From NCBI RefSeq assembly GCF_014822185.1, contig NZ_QVLR01000062.1, positions 164,601-228,600 on the forward strand: a stretch of 64,000 bases of DNA, read 5' to 3'. The first letter of the stretch is position 1, and every line of letters starts with the position of its first letter. Shown in pieces: positions 9,534 to 18,256 of this stretch. This DNA comes from Azoarcus sp. Aa7. Its GTDB lineage: Bacteria > Pseudomonadota > Gammaproteobacteria > Burkholderiales > Rhodocyclaceae. A model generated the notes under the pieces. It was not told the origin of the DNA, searched no databases, and saw only the letters and a list, made by a program, of their open reading frames with translations. Position numbers and translations under genes: made by a program.

Positions 9534-10892
9534 TTACTCGGTCACGACACCGATTTCGCCAGCAAAGGCGAGCGGCTGCTCTTCTTCGGGCGCGTGGAAT
9601 GCGTTGCGCGAGATCAGCGAGACCGCGAAGGCCGCAATGGCTCCGGGGATCGCGAAGAACAGGAAGTTGAAGTGCAGCGGCATTGCCATCGCCAGCAGCG
9701 TCCCGCCGACGATGGGGCCGAGGATCGCGCCGCTGCGGCCGACGCCCGAGGCCCAGCCGATACCGGTCGAGCGGATCGCCATCGGATAGAACTGCGCCGC
9801 ATACGCGTACAGCAGGATCTGCGAACCGATGGTGGTCGCTCCGGCCAGCGCGACGAGCACGTACAGCATCGCGGTCGGACTCTTGTAGCCGAGCAGGCTG
9901 ATCGAGACCGATCCAATCACGAAGAAGACCATCAGTACCGTCTTCAGGTGCAGCCGATCCGCGACGAGCCCGCCCCCAACGGCACCGAAGATGGCACCAA
10001 GGTTCAGCACCAGCAGGAAGGACAGGCTGGAGCCGAGACCATAACCCGCCTGCGTCATCAGCTTCGGCAGCCACGACGCCAGCGCGTAGACCATCAACAG
10101 GCACATGAAGAAGGCCAGCCAGAACATCATCGTGCTGAGTGCGCGGCCATGCTTGAACAGTCCCACCAGGGGAACGTGGCCGGTCTTGCCGGTCGGGAAG
10201 TCATAACGGTCGCCGGGCTGCGGAACGAAGCTTCCTTCGACGCGCGACAGCAGGATGGCCGCCTCCTGGTCGCGTTTCGCGTGCAGCAGGAAGCCGATGG
10301 ATTCGGGCAGCAGGTAGAGGATCACGGGCAGCAGCAGCAACGGCAACCCCGCGACGAAGAACACCGACGACCAGCCGTACGCCGGAATCAGATACATGCC
10401 CAGCCCCGCCGACAGCATCCCGCCTACCGAATAGCCGCTGAACATGATCGCGACGAGCGTGGTGCGCAGCTTCTTCGGCGAATACTCGGTCATCAGGGCG
10501 ACGACGTTGGGCATCACCCCGCCTATCCCCAGTCCCGCCAGGACGCGGCAGACCGCGAACTCGGTGACGTCGCGCGCGAAGCCGTTGAGGAAGGTGAACA
10601 GGCTGAAGAGGATCACGCACACCGCGATCACCTTCTTGCGCCCGAAGCGGTCGGACATCGGACCGAACACCAGTGCGCCGAACATCATGCCGAACAGCGC
10701 GTAGCTGCCGAGGGTGCCGGCCTGGATCGGCGTGAGTCCCCATTCCTTCATCAGCACCGGCAGCACGACCCCGTAGATCACGAGATCGTAGCCGTCGAAG
10801 ATGATGATCAGGGCACACCAGAACAGGACTTGCCAGTGGAAGCGATTGAATGTCGCCCCGTCGATCAGTTTGTGTACATCGATGTTTCTCAT
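9534..10892 (-). CDS. aromatic acid:H+ symporter, MFS (BenK/PcaK-like)
   Basis: A 452-residue 12-helix major facilitator of the aromatic acid:H+ symporter (AAHS) family. The first helix contains the family signature FDGYDLVIYGVVLPVLMKEW with the conserved Asp, and the loop between helices 2 and 3 carries GPMSDRFGRKKVIAV, the MFS DxxGRRx motif. The N-terminal head (VHKLIDGATFNRFHWQVLFW) is also typical of benzoate and hydroxybenzoate carriers. It is the last gene of the minus-strand benzoate island, 73 bases downstream of the ABC transporter genes, so benzoate is the likely substrate. A second uptake route beside the ABC importer suggests use at different concentrations or oxygen states, which is inference. 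Confidence 0.88.
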   Translation of the reverse strand: MRNIDVHKLIDGATFNRFHWQVLFWCALIIIFDGYDLVIYGVVLPVLMKEWGLTPIQAGTLGSYALFGMMFGALVFGPMSDRFGRKKVIAVCVILFSLFTFLNGFARDVTEFAVCRVLAGLGIGGVMPNVVALMTEYSPKKLRTTLVAIMFSGYSVGGMLSAGLGMYLIPAYGWSSVFFVAGLPLLLLPVILYLLPESIGFLLHAKRDQEAAILLSRVEGSFVPQPGDRYDFPTGKTGHVPLVGLFKHGRALSTMMFWLAFFMCLLMVYALASWLPKLMTQAGYGLGSSLSFLLVLNLGAIFGAVGGGLVADRLHLKTVLMVFFVIGSVSISLLGYKSPTAMLYVLVALAGATTIGSQILLYAYAAQFYPMAIRSTGIGWASGVGRSGAILGPIVGGTLLAMAMPLHFNFLFFAIPGAIAAFAVSLISRNAFHAPEEEQPLAFAGEIGVVTE

Positions 10893-10965
10893 GCCGCCGT
10901 GTCTCCTGGTATCGTTTTAATCCCGCAGGGCTCCTCGCGGAGCCGCGCAGTTCGTTGTCGGGCGC

Positions 10966-11682
10966 TCAGCTCACGCCCAGATGTTTGTGCAGCAGGTCCG
11001 GGTTCGCGCGCAGCTCGGCGCTGCTCGCCTCGTGGGCGACCTTGCCCTTCACGAGGATGACGTTGCGGTCGGAAATCGACGTGACCGCCGCGTGGTTCTT
11101 GTCGATGACGATGGTGGCGATGCCGGTGGCACGGATCTGGCGGATGATGTACCAGATCTCCTTGGCGATCAGCGGCGCCAGCCCCTCGGTCGCCTCGTCG
11201 AGGATCAGCAGGTCCGGGTTCGTCATCAGCGCGCGCCCGATCGTCAGCATCTGCTGCTCGCCGCCCGAAAGCTGGTTGCCGCCGTTGTTGAGCCGTTCGC
11301 CCAGCCGCGGGAAAGTGTCGAGCACGCGCTGGTAGGTCCAGTCGCGCCGCCCGTCGACGCCCGGCTTCGCCCCCATGATCAGGTTCTCGCGCACCGACAG
11401 GTTCGGGAAGATGCCCCTGCCCTCCGGCACGTAGGCGATGCCCTTGCGCGCGATGAGATAGGGCCGCGCGGCGGTCATCGTCTTGCCGCGCACCGCGACG
11501 CGGCCGTGGCGCGGGCGCACGTGGCCGAGCATGCTGCGGATCAGCGTGGTCTTGCCCATGCCGTTGCGGCCCATCAGGCCGACCGTCTCGCCGCGACTGA
11601 TGTGGAAATCGATGCCGTGCAGGATGTGGCTGCTGCCGTAGAAAGTGTGCAGCCCTTCGGCTTCCAGGAGTACGTCACTCAT
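10966..11682 (-). CDS. branched-chain-type ABC importer ATPase (LivF-like)
   Basis: A 238-residue ABC ATPase of the hydrophobic amino acid transporter (HAAT) group. Walker A is GLMGRNGMGKTTLIR, the signature loop is NQLSGGEQQML, and Walker B is LLILDEATEGLAP. Start: ATG 11682 has a ribosome site (AAGGAG) and overlaps the stop of the upstream LivG-like gene by eight bases; the frame opens at a GTG 18 bases earlier. With the LivG partner it powers import through the two permeases upstream. Located in the benzoate island, so an aromatic acid substrate is more likely than branched-chain amino acids, as reported for other bacteria with such transporters beside aromatic pathways. Confidence 0.9.
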   Translation of the reverse strand: MSDVLLEAEGLHTFYGSSHILHGIDFHISRGETVGLMGRNGMGKTTLIRSMLGHVRPRHGRVAVRGKTMTAARPYLIARKGIAYVPEGRGIFPNLSVRENLIMGAKPGVDGRRDWTYQRVLDTFPRLGERLNNGGNQLSGGEQQMLTIGRALMTNPDLLILDEATEGLAPLIAKEIWYIIRQIRATGIATIVIDKNHAAVTSISDRNVILVKGKVAHEASSAELRANPDLLHKHLGVS

Positions 11683-12436
11683 CGTCCGGTTCTCCTTCAC
11701 CCAGGTAGGCTTCCTGAACCGCGACGCTGTCGCGGATCTGGTCCGGCGGTCCGCTTTCGAGCACCTGCCCCGTCACCATCACCGTGATCACGTCGGCGAC
11801 CGCGAACACCGCGTCCATGTCGTGCTCGACGAGCAGGATCGCGTGATCCGGCGTGAGCTTCTTCAGCAGCGCCACCATCGACTGCGACTCCTCCGGGCCC
11901 ATGCCGGCGAGCGGCTCGTCGAGCAGCAGCACCGAGGGCGCGGTCGCGAGCACCATCGCGATTTCCAGTTGCCGCTGCTCGCCGTGGCTCAGCGTCGCCG
12001 CAACCACATCGCGCCGCTCGGCAAGCCCGGCCTGCTCGATCGCGCGGTCGGCGGCGTCGCGCAGGTCGGGGAACGCAACCGCCTTGGAGAAGATGCGCAG
12101 CGCCCGCGGCGTGCGGGACTGCGCGGCGAGGCGGCAGTTTTCGAACACCGTGAAGGCGGGGAAGATGTTGGTGCGCTGGTAGCTGCGGCCGATGCCGGCG
12201 CGCGAACGCTTGTCCGGGCTCCAGCCCGAGATGTCCTCGCCGCGGTAGAGGATCTGCCCCGCCGAGGGAGGCAGGTCGCCCGACAGCAGGTTGATCAGCG
12301 TCGACTTGCCTGCGCCATTGGGTCCGAGAACCGCGTGCAGCATGCCCTTGTGCATGTCCAGCGACACGTCCCGGTTGGCGTACAGGCCGCCGAAACGGCG
12401 CGACATCCCGCGCGCCGAGAGTACGAGTTCAGCCAT
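11675..12436 (-). CDS. branched-chain-type ABC importer ATPase (LivG-like)
   Basis: A 253-residue ABC ATPase. It shows Walker A (LGPNGAGKSTLIN), the signature ATLSHGEQRQLEIAM, Walker B (VLLLDEPLAGMGPEE) and the switch His (LLVEHDMDAVFAVAD). It carries the LivG-type insertion with R-rich GIGRSYQRTNIFPAFTVFEN. The gene overlaps its neighbours on both sides (8 bases with each), so the five transporter genes are translationally coupled. It forms the heterodimeric motor with the LivF-like protein. Confidence 0.9.
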   Translation of the reverse strand: MAELVLSARGMSRRFGGLYANRDVSLDMHKGMLHAVLGPNGAGKSTLINLLSGDLPPSAGQILYRGEDISGWSPDKRSRAGIGRSYQRTNIFPAFTVFENCRLAAQSRTPRALRIFSKAVAFPDLRDAADRAIEQAGLAERRDVVAATLSHGEQRQLEIAMVLATAPSVLLLDEPLAGMGPEESQSMVALLKKLTPDHAILLVEHDMDAVFAVADVITVMVTGQVLESGPPDQIRDSVAVQEAYLGEGEPDDE

Positions 12437-13406
12437 TGCGGTTGCCTCCCCCGATCAGCAGGCCCTTGAGGCGTTGCGGCAGGCTCGAAAGGCCGCCGGG
12501 CAACACCATCACGACGGTCACGATGACGGCGCCCATCAGTAGCTGCCAGTGCTTCGTCAGTGCGGAAAACACCTCCTGCAGCACGACGAACGCGAAGGCT
12601 CCGATCGCGGCCCCGTTCAGCGTGCCCATGCCGCCCAGGATCACCATCAGCAGCACGTTGCCCGACTGGTGCCAGGACAGGATTTCCGGCGTGACGAACC
12701 CGTACTGACAGGCCGACAGGAAACCGGCGAGTCCGGCAAGCCCGCCTGCCGTGACGAAGCTCGCGAGCTTGTAGAGGAACACCGGGAAGCCCAGGGACTG
12801 CATGCGATGCTCGTTGCTGCGGATCCCCGCCAGTGCGTGCCCCAGCGGCGAGCGCAGCAGCACCCGCAGGAACACGTAGGCCACGACCAGGAAAGCCAGC
12901 ACGATGTAGTAGAACTGCATCGGCTCGTTGAGGTCGAGCAGCACCTTTTCGCCGATGCGCAGTTCCGGTTTCACGTTCAGGAAGGCACCGTCCGAGCCGC
13001 CGCCGAGCGGCGTGTCGTGGAACACGAAGTAGATCATCTGCGCGAACGCGAGCGTCACCATGATGAAGTAGATGCCCTTCGTGCGCAGCACGAAGAGCCC
13101 CACGACGAACGCGACCGCCGCACCGGTGAGCACCGCAGCCGGCAGCACCAGCCACAGGTTCCCCGGATCGTACTTCGGCGACAGCAGCACCACGCTGTAG
13201 GCCGCCGCGCCGAAAAATGCCGCGTGGCCGAAGCTGACGAGACCGGTGAAGCCGACCAGCAGGTCCAGACTCAGTGCGAAGATCGCCATGATCATGATCT
13301 TCGCGATCAGTTCGTTGTAGTAACTCGAGCCGAATACCGGGAACAGGGCCAGCACCAGCAGCACGAGCGGCAGGTAGTTGCGGGTTTTGTTGCGCGGGAG
13401 CGGCAT
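12429..13406 (-). CDS. branched-chain-type ABC importer permease (LivM-like)
   Basis: A 325-residue inner-membrane permease with about ten hydrophobic helices. Helix 3-4 region DLLVGFTGLVSFGHAAFFGAAAY is the well conserved LivM motif, and the coupling region PLGHALAGIRSNEHRMQSLGFPVFLYKL contacts the ATPases. The ATG at 13406 is preferred over the far upstream opening because the extra 50 residues are not hydrophobic and overlap the LivH-like gene in another frame. Only two bases separate it from that gene. Confidence 0.9.
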   Translation of the reverse strand: MPLPRNKTRNYLPLVLLVLALFPVFGSSYYNELIAKIMIMAIFALSLDLLVGFTGLVSFGHAAFFGAAAYSVVLLSPKYDPGNLWLVLPAAVLTGAAVAFVVGLFVLRTKGIYFIMVTLAFAQMIYFVFHDTPLGGGSDGAFLNVKPELRIGEKVLLDLNEPMQFYYIVLAFLVVAYVFLRVLLRSPLGHALAGIRSNEHRMQSLGFPVFLYKLASFVTAGGLAGLAGFLSACQYGFVTPEILSWHQSGNVLLMVILGGMGTLNGAAIGAFAFVVLQEVFSALTKHWQLLMGAVIVTVVMVLPGGLSSLPQRLKGLLIGGGNRNG

Positions 13407-13408
13407 CG

Positions 13409-14275
13409 TCAGATCCTCCGGAAGATGCCTTCGGGCCGCCACAGCAGCACCGCAGCCATCAGCACATACACGGCAAGGCCCGCATAATCGGGCGCGATGA
13501 CCTTGCCGAAGGTGTCGGCCAGGCCGATGAGCAGCGCAGCTACGAGTGCGCCCCACACGGAACCCACGCCGCCGATCACGACGACGACGAAGCAGATGAT
13601 CAGCACCTGATTGCCCATGCCCGGATAAACCGACGACACCGGGGCCGCGAGCATCCCGGCGAAGGCCGCAAGCGTGACGCCGAGGCCGAACACGATGCGG
13701 TAGATCAGGTCGATGTTGATGCCCAGCGCCTGCACCATCTCGCGGTTCGAACTGCCCGCGCGGATCATCATCCCGAGGCGCGTGTGGCGGATCAGCCAGT
13801 ACATCACGATCGCGAGCAGGATGCAGACGGCGGACATGAACAGCCGGTACACTGGATAACTCAGCGTTTCGCTGAGCTGGATCGACGCCGACAGCAGCTC
13901 GGGAATCGGTACGCCGTGCACGTCGTCGCCGACGAGCAGGCTGCGCAGCTCTTCGAAGATCAGGATCAGGCCGTAGGTCAGCAGGACCTGGTCAAGGTGA
14001 TCGCGTTTATACAGCCTGCTGAACAGCGCCCACTCGAGCAGGAAGCCGATCAGCACGCTCAACGCGATCCCCACCAGAATCGCGACGAGGAGGTTGCCCG
14101 AGAGGGCAGTGAGCGCGAACGCCATATAGGCGCCCATCATGTAGAAGCTGCCATGGGCGAGGTTGATGATGCCCATGATCCCGAACACGAGCGTCAAGCC
14201 ACTGGCCACCAGGAACAGCAGCAGGCCGTACTGCAACGCGTTGAGCAACTGGATCAGGAAGGTCGAGAAATCCAT
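13409..14275 (-). CDS. branched-chain-type ABC importer permease (LivH-like)
   Basis: A 288-residue permease with eight or so helices. The N-terminal block QLLNALQYGLLLFLVASGLTLVFGIMGIINLAHGSFYMMGAY is split across helices 1-2 and holds the LivH hallmark INLAHG. The start ATG 14275 follows a strong ribosome site (GGAAGG); the frame opens ten codons further up. Its coupling loop reads TRLGMMIRAGSSNREMVQALGI. It pairs with the LivM-like protein to make the channel of the importer encoded by 10966-15641. The 178 bases upstream, between it and the binding-protein gene, hold no gene. Confidence 0.9.
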   Translation of the reverse strand: MDFSTFLIQLLNALQYGLLLFLVASGLTLVFGIMGIINLAHGSFYMMGAYMAFALTALSGNLLVAILVGIALSVLIGFLLEWALFSRLYKRDHLDQVLLTYGLILIFEELRSLLVGDDVHGVPIPELLSASIQLSETLSYPVYRLFMSAVCILLAIVMYWLIRHTRLGMMIRAGSSNREMVQALGINIDLIYRIVFGLGVTLAAFAGMLAAPVSSVYPGMGNQVLIICFVVVVIGGVGSVWGALVAALLIGLADTFGKVIAPDYAGLAVYVLMAAVLLWRPEGIFRRI

Positions 14276-14453
14276 CGCCGTATCCTTCCGGGCGCGTCGA
14301 GGCACCCGAATGCAGGTGAAGCGGATCAGACGTTCGCCCGCAAGGGGCGAATGTCTGCCGCAGGCATGGTGCCGCGCCGGCGAGGCCTTGTCCGCGCGGG
14401 GGCGCCACTTTGCGTGCGCGCCCGCGCTGGCCCCGCCGGGGCAGGCAACCGGA

Positions 14454-15641
14454 TTACATTCGGCAGCCGCGCGCAGGGTCGGCCAACGCTTTGGCCGCCA
14501 CCGACACGAACTTGTTCTCCTTGCCTTCGACCTTGCGCAGATAGATGTCCTGCACCGGGTTGTGCGCCTTCGACAACGTGAACGCCCCGCGCGGACTGTC
14601 GATGGTCGCGGTTTCCATCGCCTTGATCATGTCGGCACGCTTGCCGACATCACCGTTCACCTGGGCGAGGCCTGCCGCAAACAGTTGTGCCGCGTCATAG
14701 CCCTGCACCGCGAAGACGTCCGGCTGCATCTTGAACGCCTTGAAATACGCCGCCTTGAAGGACTTGCTCTTTGGCAGGTCCAGGTTGTCGGCGTAATGCA
14801 GCGTGGTCAGCATCCCCTCCGCCGCCTCGCCCTGCCCCTCCAGCGTGCCGTCGGTAACAAAACCGGGACCGTACAGCGGGATCGAGGATCGCAGTCCGGC
14901 CGTCGCGTAATCGCGCACGAATTTCACCGCGCCGCCGCCCGAGAAGAACACGAATACGGCGTCGGGCTTGAGCGCCGCGATCTCGGTCAGGTAGGGCTGG
15001 AATTCGACGTTCGGGAATGGCAGGTACATTTCCTTCACGACCTTGCCGCCGGCCTTCTCGAAGGCCTCCTTGAAGCCCGCCACCGACTGTTCGCCGAACG
15101 AATACTTCCACGCAAGCGTGACGACGTTCTTGTGCTTGCGGTCGGCCATCACCTGGCCCATGGCGTAGGACGGCTGCCACGCGGAGAACGAGGTGCGGAA
15201 GATGTTGGGCGAGCACAGCGGGCCGGTGATCTCGTCCGCGCCCGCGTTCGGCACGATCAGCAGGGTGTTGGTCTCGCGCGCGACGCGCGCCATCGCCAGC
15301 GCGACGCCCGAATGGACGGTACCTACCAGCACATCGACGTTGTCACGCTTGATGAGCTTGTTGGCATTTTCCGGCGCTTTTGCCGCGTCCGACTCGTCAT
15401 CGACGGTGAAGTACTCGATCTCGCGCCCGCCGAGCTTGCCTCCGCCCTCATCGACCGCGAGCTTGAAACCGTTGGTGATGGCGGTACCCAGCGAGGCGTA
15501 GGTGCCGGTGTATGGCAGCATCAGCCCGACCCGGATCTTCTTCGCCCCTTGAGCGAAGACCGGAGCTGCGGGCAGGGCAAGCCCCCCAGCGATACCGGCA
15601 GTGGACAGCAGGAAACGACGGCGATTGAATCCTTGCTCCAT
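14454..15641 (-). CDS. periplasmic substrate-binding protein of the ABC importer, Tat-type signal
   Basis: A 395-residue periplasmic binding protein of the Leu/Ile/Val-binding type I fold. It starts with a twin-arginine-like signal (FNRRRFLLSTAGIAGGLALPA) ending near PVFAQ, and the mature chain begins KKIRVGLMLPYTGTYASLG, as in HAAT binding proteins. Tat-type signals are less usual than Sec signals for this family, though known among aromatic-acid binding members. It lies between benzoate-CoA ligase (61 bases upstream) and the permease genes, all on the same strand. A benzoate-type ligand is inferred from context. Confidence 0.88.
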   Translation of the reverse strand: MEQGFNRRRFLLSTAGIAGGLALPAAPVFAQGAKKIRVGLMLPYTGTYASLGTAITNGFKLAVDEGGGKLGGREIEYFTVDDESDAAKAPENANKLIKRDNVDVLVGTVHSGVALAMARVARETNTLLIVPNAGADEITGPLCSPNIFRTSFSAWQPSYAMGQVMADRKHKNVVTLAWKYSFGEQSVAGFKEAFEKAGGKVVKEMYLPFPNVEFQPYLTEIAALKPDAVFVFFSGGGAVKFVRDYATAGLRSSIPLYGPGFVTDGTLEGQGEAAEGMLTTLHYADNLDLPKSKSFKAAYFKAFKMQPDVFAVQGYDAAQLFAAGLAQVNGDVGKRADMIKAMETATIDSPRGAFTLSKAHNPVQDIYLRKVEGKENKFVSVAAKALADPARGCRM

Positions 15642-15702
15642 TTCACACTCCTCCTTTGGTTAGGCCGCTCGGGCGGCTCTGGTTATGTTTTTCGCGCGGG
15701 AT

Positions 15703-17304
15703 CTACGCCCCTGACAGCGAACGCAGCTTGAATCGCTGGATCTTTCCGGTGGCCGTCTTCGGCAGCTCGTCGACGAATTCCAGCCAGCGGGGATACTTGT
15801 ACGGAGCGAGCTTGCTCTTGACGTGGAGCTTCAGCTCGTCCGCCAGCTCGTCCGCGGGCATGCGTCCGGGCTTCAGCACGACGAAGGCCAGCGGCTTGAT
15901 CAAGCCGTCATCGTCCGCCTTTCCCACCACCGCCGCTTCGAGCACTGCAGCATGCGTGATGAGGGCAGATTCGACCTCGATCGGCGAGACGTAGATGCCG
16001 CCGACCTTGAGCATGTCGTCGTTGCGCCCCGCGTAGACGTAGTTGCCGTCCGCGTCCTGGCTGTACTTGTCACCGCTGCGCGTCCATTGGCCGACGAAGG
16101 TCTCGCGGCTCTTCGTGCGGTTGTTCCAGTAGAGCGCCGCGCTCGTGGGCCCGCGCACCTGCAGTTCGCCGGCCTCGCCCGGCGCGACCTCTTCGCCGTC
16201 GTCGCCGATCAGGCGCAGCTCGTATCCCGGCACCGGCTTGCCGCTGGTACCGTAATGGACGTCCCCGGCCCTGTTCGACAGGAAGATGTGCAGCATCTCG
16301 GTCGAACCGAGTCCGTCGAGGATCTCGACGCCGAAATGCTCGGTCCAGCGCTTCCCCACTTCGGCCGGCAGGGCCTCGCCGGCAGAGGCGCAGCGGCGGA
16401 TCGACAGCTCCTCGCGCCCCGGCAGCGCCGGGCTCGCCAGCATCGATGCGTATAGCGTCGGCACGCCGCAGTAGATCGTCGGCTGGTGCTCGCGCAGTAC
16501 GCGGAACACTGCATCCGGGGTCGGCCGTTCGGCCATCAGCACGGCGGTGGCGCCCGCCGCGAGCGGGAAGGTCAGGCCGTTGCCCAGACCGTAGGCGAAG
16601 AACAGCTTCGCCGCCGAGAAGACGACGTCGTCCTCGCAAACCCCCAAGATCGGCGTCGCATACAGCTCGGCAGTGTTGATCAGGCTGGAGTGCAGGTGCA
16701 CGGTTCCCTTGGGGGCGCCGGTGGAACCCGACGAATACAGCCAGAAACAGGGATCGTCGCAACAGGTCTGGGCCGCCTCGTACGGCGGACGCGGGGATGC
16801 GACGAGTTCGGCGAAGTCGAGATGCCCGCCGCGCGTGCCCGCATCGCCGCCCGAGACGACGACATTCTTGACGAAGGGGCTCGCTTCGATCGCGCTGGAA
16901 AAGGCCGGCAACAGGAGCGACGAGACGACCAGGCCGCGCGCACGGCTGTCGCGCAGCATGTAGGTGTAATCGGATGCCGTCAGAAGCGTATTGACGGGAA
17001 TCGGCACGACGCCGGCCTTGATGCAGCCGAGGAAGGCCGTGGGGAAATCAACGGTATCAGTCAAGCACAGCAGCACCCGCTCTTCCATGCGGATGCCCAG
17101 TTCGCCCAGGGCATGCGCGAAGCGGTCGACCCGTTCGGCGAGCTGCGCGTAGGTATAGCTTCCCGCGTGGTCGATCACTGCAGTCTTGCTGCCGCGCCCG
17201 GCGCGCAGGTTGCGCTCGATCAGGTCGTGCGCCGCGTTGTACTCGCGCGGGATGGTGATGCGCGGAGGGCTGACACTTTGATCCGCGACGCTGAGTTCTG
17301 CCAT
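15703..17304 (-). CDS. bzdA: benzoate-CoA ligase
   Basis: A 533-residue acyl-adenylate-forming enzyme that activates benzoate with ATP and CoA to benzoyl-CoA, the entry step of the pathway. Visible motifs: the phosphate loop YSSGSTGAPKGTVH near residue 190, GLGSTEMLHIFLSN (A5-type motif) near 330, SGDKYSQDADGNYVYAGRNDDMLKVGG with the hinge Asp, and the C-terminal catalytic lysine in PKTATGKIQRFKLR. The family block ERNLRAGRGSKTAVIDHAGSYTY at the N-terminus is characteristic of benzoate-CoA ligases. It is the last of the catabolic genes in the bzd operon, as in Azoarcus sp. CIB, and is followed by the uptake genes. Confidence 0.93.
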   Translation of the reverse strand: MAELSVADQSVSPPRITIPREYNAAHDLIERNLRAGRGSKTAVIDHAGSYTYAQLAERVDRFAHALGELGIRMEERVLLCLTDTVDFPTAFLGCIKAGVVPIPVNTLLTASDYTYMLRDSRARGLVVSSLLLPAFSSAIEASPFVKNVVVSGGDAGTRGGHLDFAELVASPRPPYEAAQTCCDDPCFWLYSSGSTGAPKGTVHLHSSLINTAELYATPILGVCEDDVVFSAAKLFFAYGLGNGLTFPLAAGATAVLMAERPTPDAVFRVLREHQPTIYCGVPTLYASMLASPALPGREELSIRRCASAGEALPAEVGKRWTEHFGVEILDGLGSTEMLHIFLSNRAGDVHYGTSGKPVPGYELRLIGDDGEEVAPGEAGELQVRGPTSAALYWNNRTKSRETFVGQWTRSGDKYSQDADGNYVYAGRNDDMLKVGGIYVSPIEVESALITHAAVLEAAVVGKADDDGLIKPLAFVVLKPGRMPADELADELKLHVKSKLAPYKYPRWLEFVDELPKTATGKIQRFKLRSLSGA

Positions 17305-17353
17305 TTACTCCTCCTCTACTTATGACTCTTGCTGGCGTGGCGTTGCGGATTTC

Positions 17354-18100
17354 TCAGTGGATCGTCATTCCGCCATCGGCCGCCAGAATCTGTCCCGTGA
17401 CATAGCTCGACGCGTCCGAGGCGAAGAACACGAACACCGGCGTGATCTCCTCCGGTTCGGCCCAGCGCCCGAGCGGAATCCGGTCGAGGTACTTTTCCTT
17501 GAAGCGTTCGTCGGTGCGGATCGTCTCGGTCATCGGCGTGGCCGCTCCCGGCGCGATCGCATTCGCGGTGATGTTGTAGCGCGCGAGCTCCTTAGCGGTG
17601 CTCTTGGTCATGCCGAGCACACCGGCCTTGGCCGCGCTGTAGTTGATCTGCCCGATCGTGCCGAGCACGCCGGCAGTCGAGGTCACGTAGATGATGCGGC
17701 CGAACTGGCGCTCGATCATGCCGCCGACCACCGCCTGCAGGCAGTTGAACGCGCCCGTCAGATGGACGGCAAGCACCTGGTTCCACTGCTCCGGCGTCAT
17801 CTTGTTGAGCATTGCCGTGCGCGTGATGCCGGCGTTATTGACGAGGATGTCGATACGGCCCCATTCGGCATTGACCCTGGCGGCCATCGCCTCGACCTGC
17901 TCGCGATTCGCGACATCGCAGGCCACGCCGATCGCCTGACCACCCGCTTCGACGATCTGTTCCGCGATCCGGTTGGCGGCGGCGAGATCCAGGTCGATGA
18001 CTGCAACCTTCGCGCCCTCACGCCCATAGGCCGTCGCGACCGCCGCGCCGATGCCCTGCCCCGCTCCGGTCACGATTGCGACCCTGTCCTTCAACTGCAT
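17354..18100 (-). CDS. bzdZ: short-chain dehydrogenase of the bzd cluster
   Basis: A 248-residue SDR oxidoreductase. It shows the NAD(P)-binding motif TGAGQGIGAAVA, the NNAG motif (LVNNAGITRTAML) and the catalytic Ser-Tyr-Lys set (TSTAGVLG ... INYSAAKAG). The Asp at VAVIDLDLAAA after beta-2 favours NAD over NADP. The ATG at 18100 is preceded by GGGGAC and begins with MQLKDRVAIVTG, the standard SDR start. In Azoarcus the equivalent gene is bzdZ, whose role in anaerobic benzoate breakdown is not firmly known; a 3-hydroxyacyl-CoA dehydrogenase role in lower-pathway beta-oxidation is possible. Confidence 0.82.
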   Translation of the reverse strand: MQLKDRVAIVTGAGQGIGAAVATAYGREGAKVAVIDLDLAAANRIAEQIVEAGGQAIGVACDVANREQVEAMAARVNAEWGRIDILVNNAGITRTAMLNKMTPEQWNQVLAVHLTGAFNCLQAVVGGMIERQFGRIIYVTSTAGVLGTIGQINYSAAKAGVLGMTKSTAKELARYNITANAIAPGAATPMTETIRTDERFKEKYLDRIPLGRWAEPEEITPVFVFFASDASSYVTGQILAADGGMTIH

Positions 18101-18256
18101 GCAAGTCCCCTTTAACCGCATGGCGGCCGATGCACCGCCGGTGAACTGCAAATGCTCCCCCGCGTCAGAAAAGGCCGGGGTGGAAGGAAAACGGCCGATG
18201 CCGCGTCCACCACCCCGGGAAGGGAGAGACCTTATGAAACTGTATGCACCAAAGCG

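Noticed and set aside
10929..10944. GGCTCC-TCGC-GGAGCC hairpin after the LivF-like gene as terminator
   Set aside because: Stem is only six base pairs, and T residues on the minus strand begin several bases later and are interrupted; the symporter gene follows in the same direction.
18175..18218. 9-bp inverted repeat between bzdY and bzdZ as terminator
   Set aside because: Loop of 26 bases, no T-run, and bzdZ and bzdA clearly continue the same pathway; noted only within the bzdY entry.
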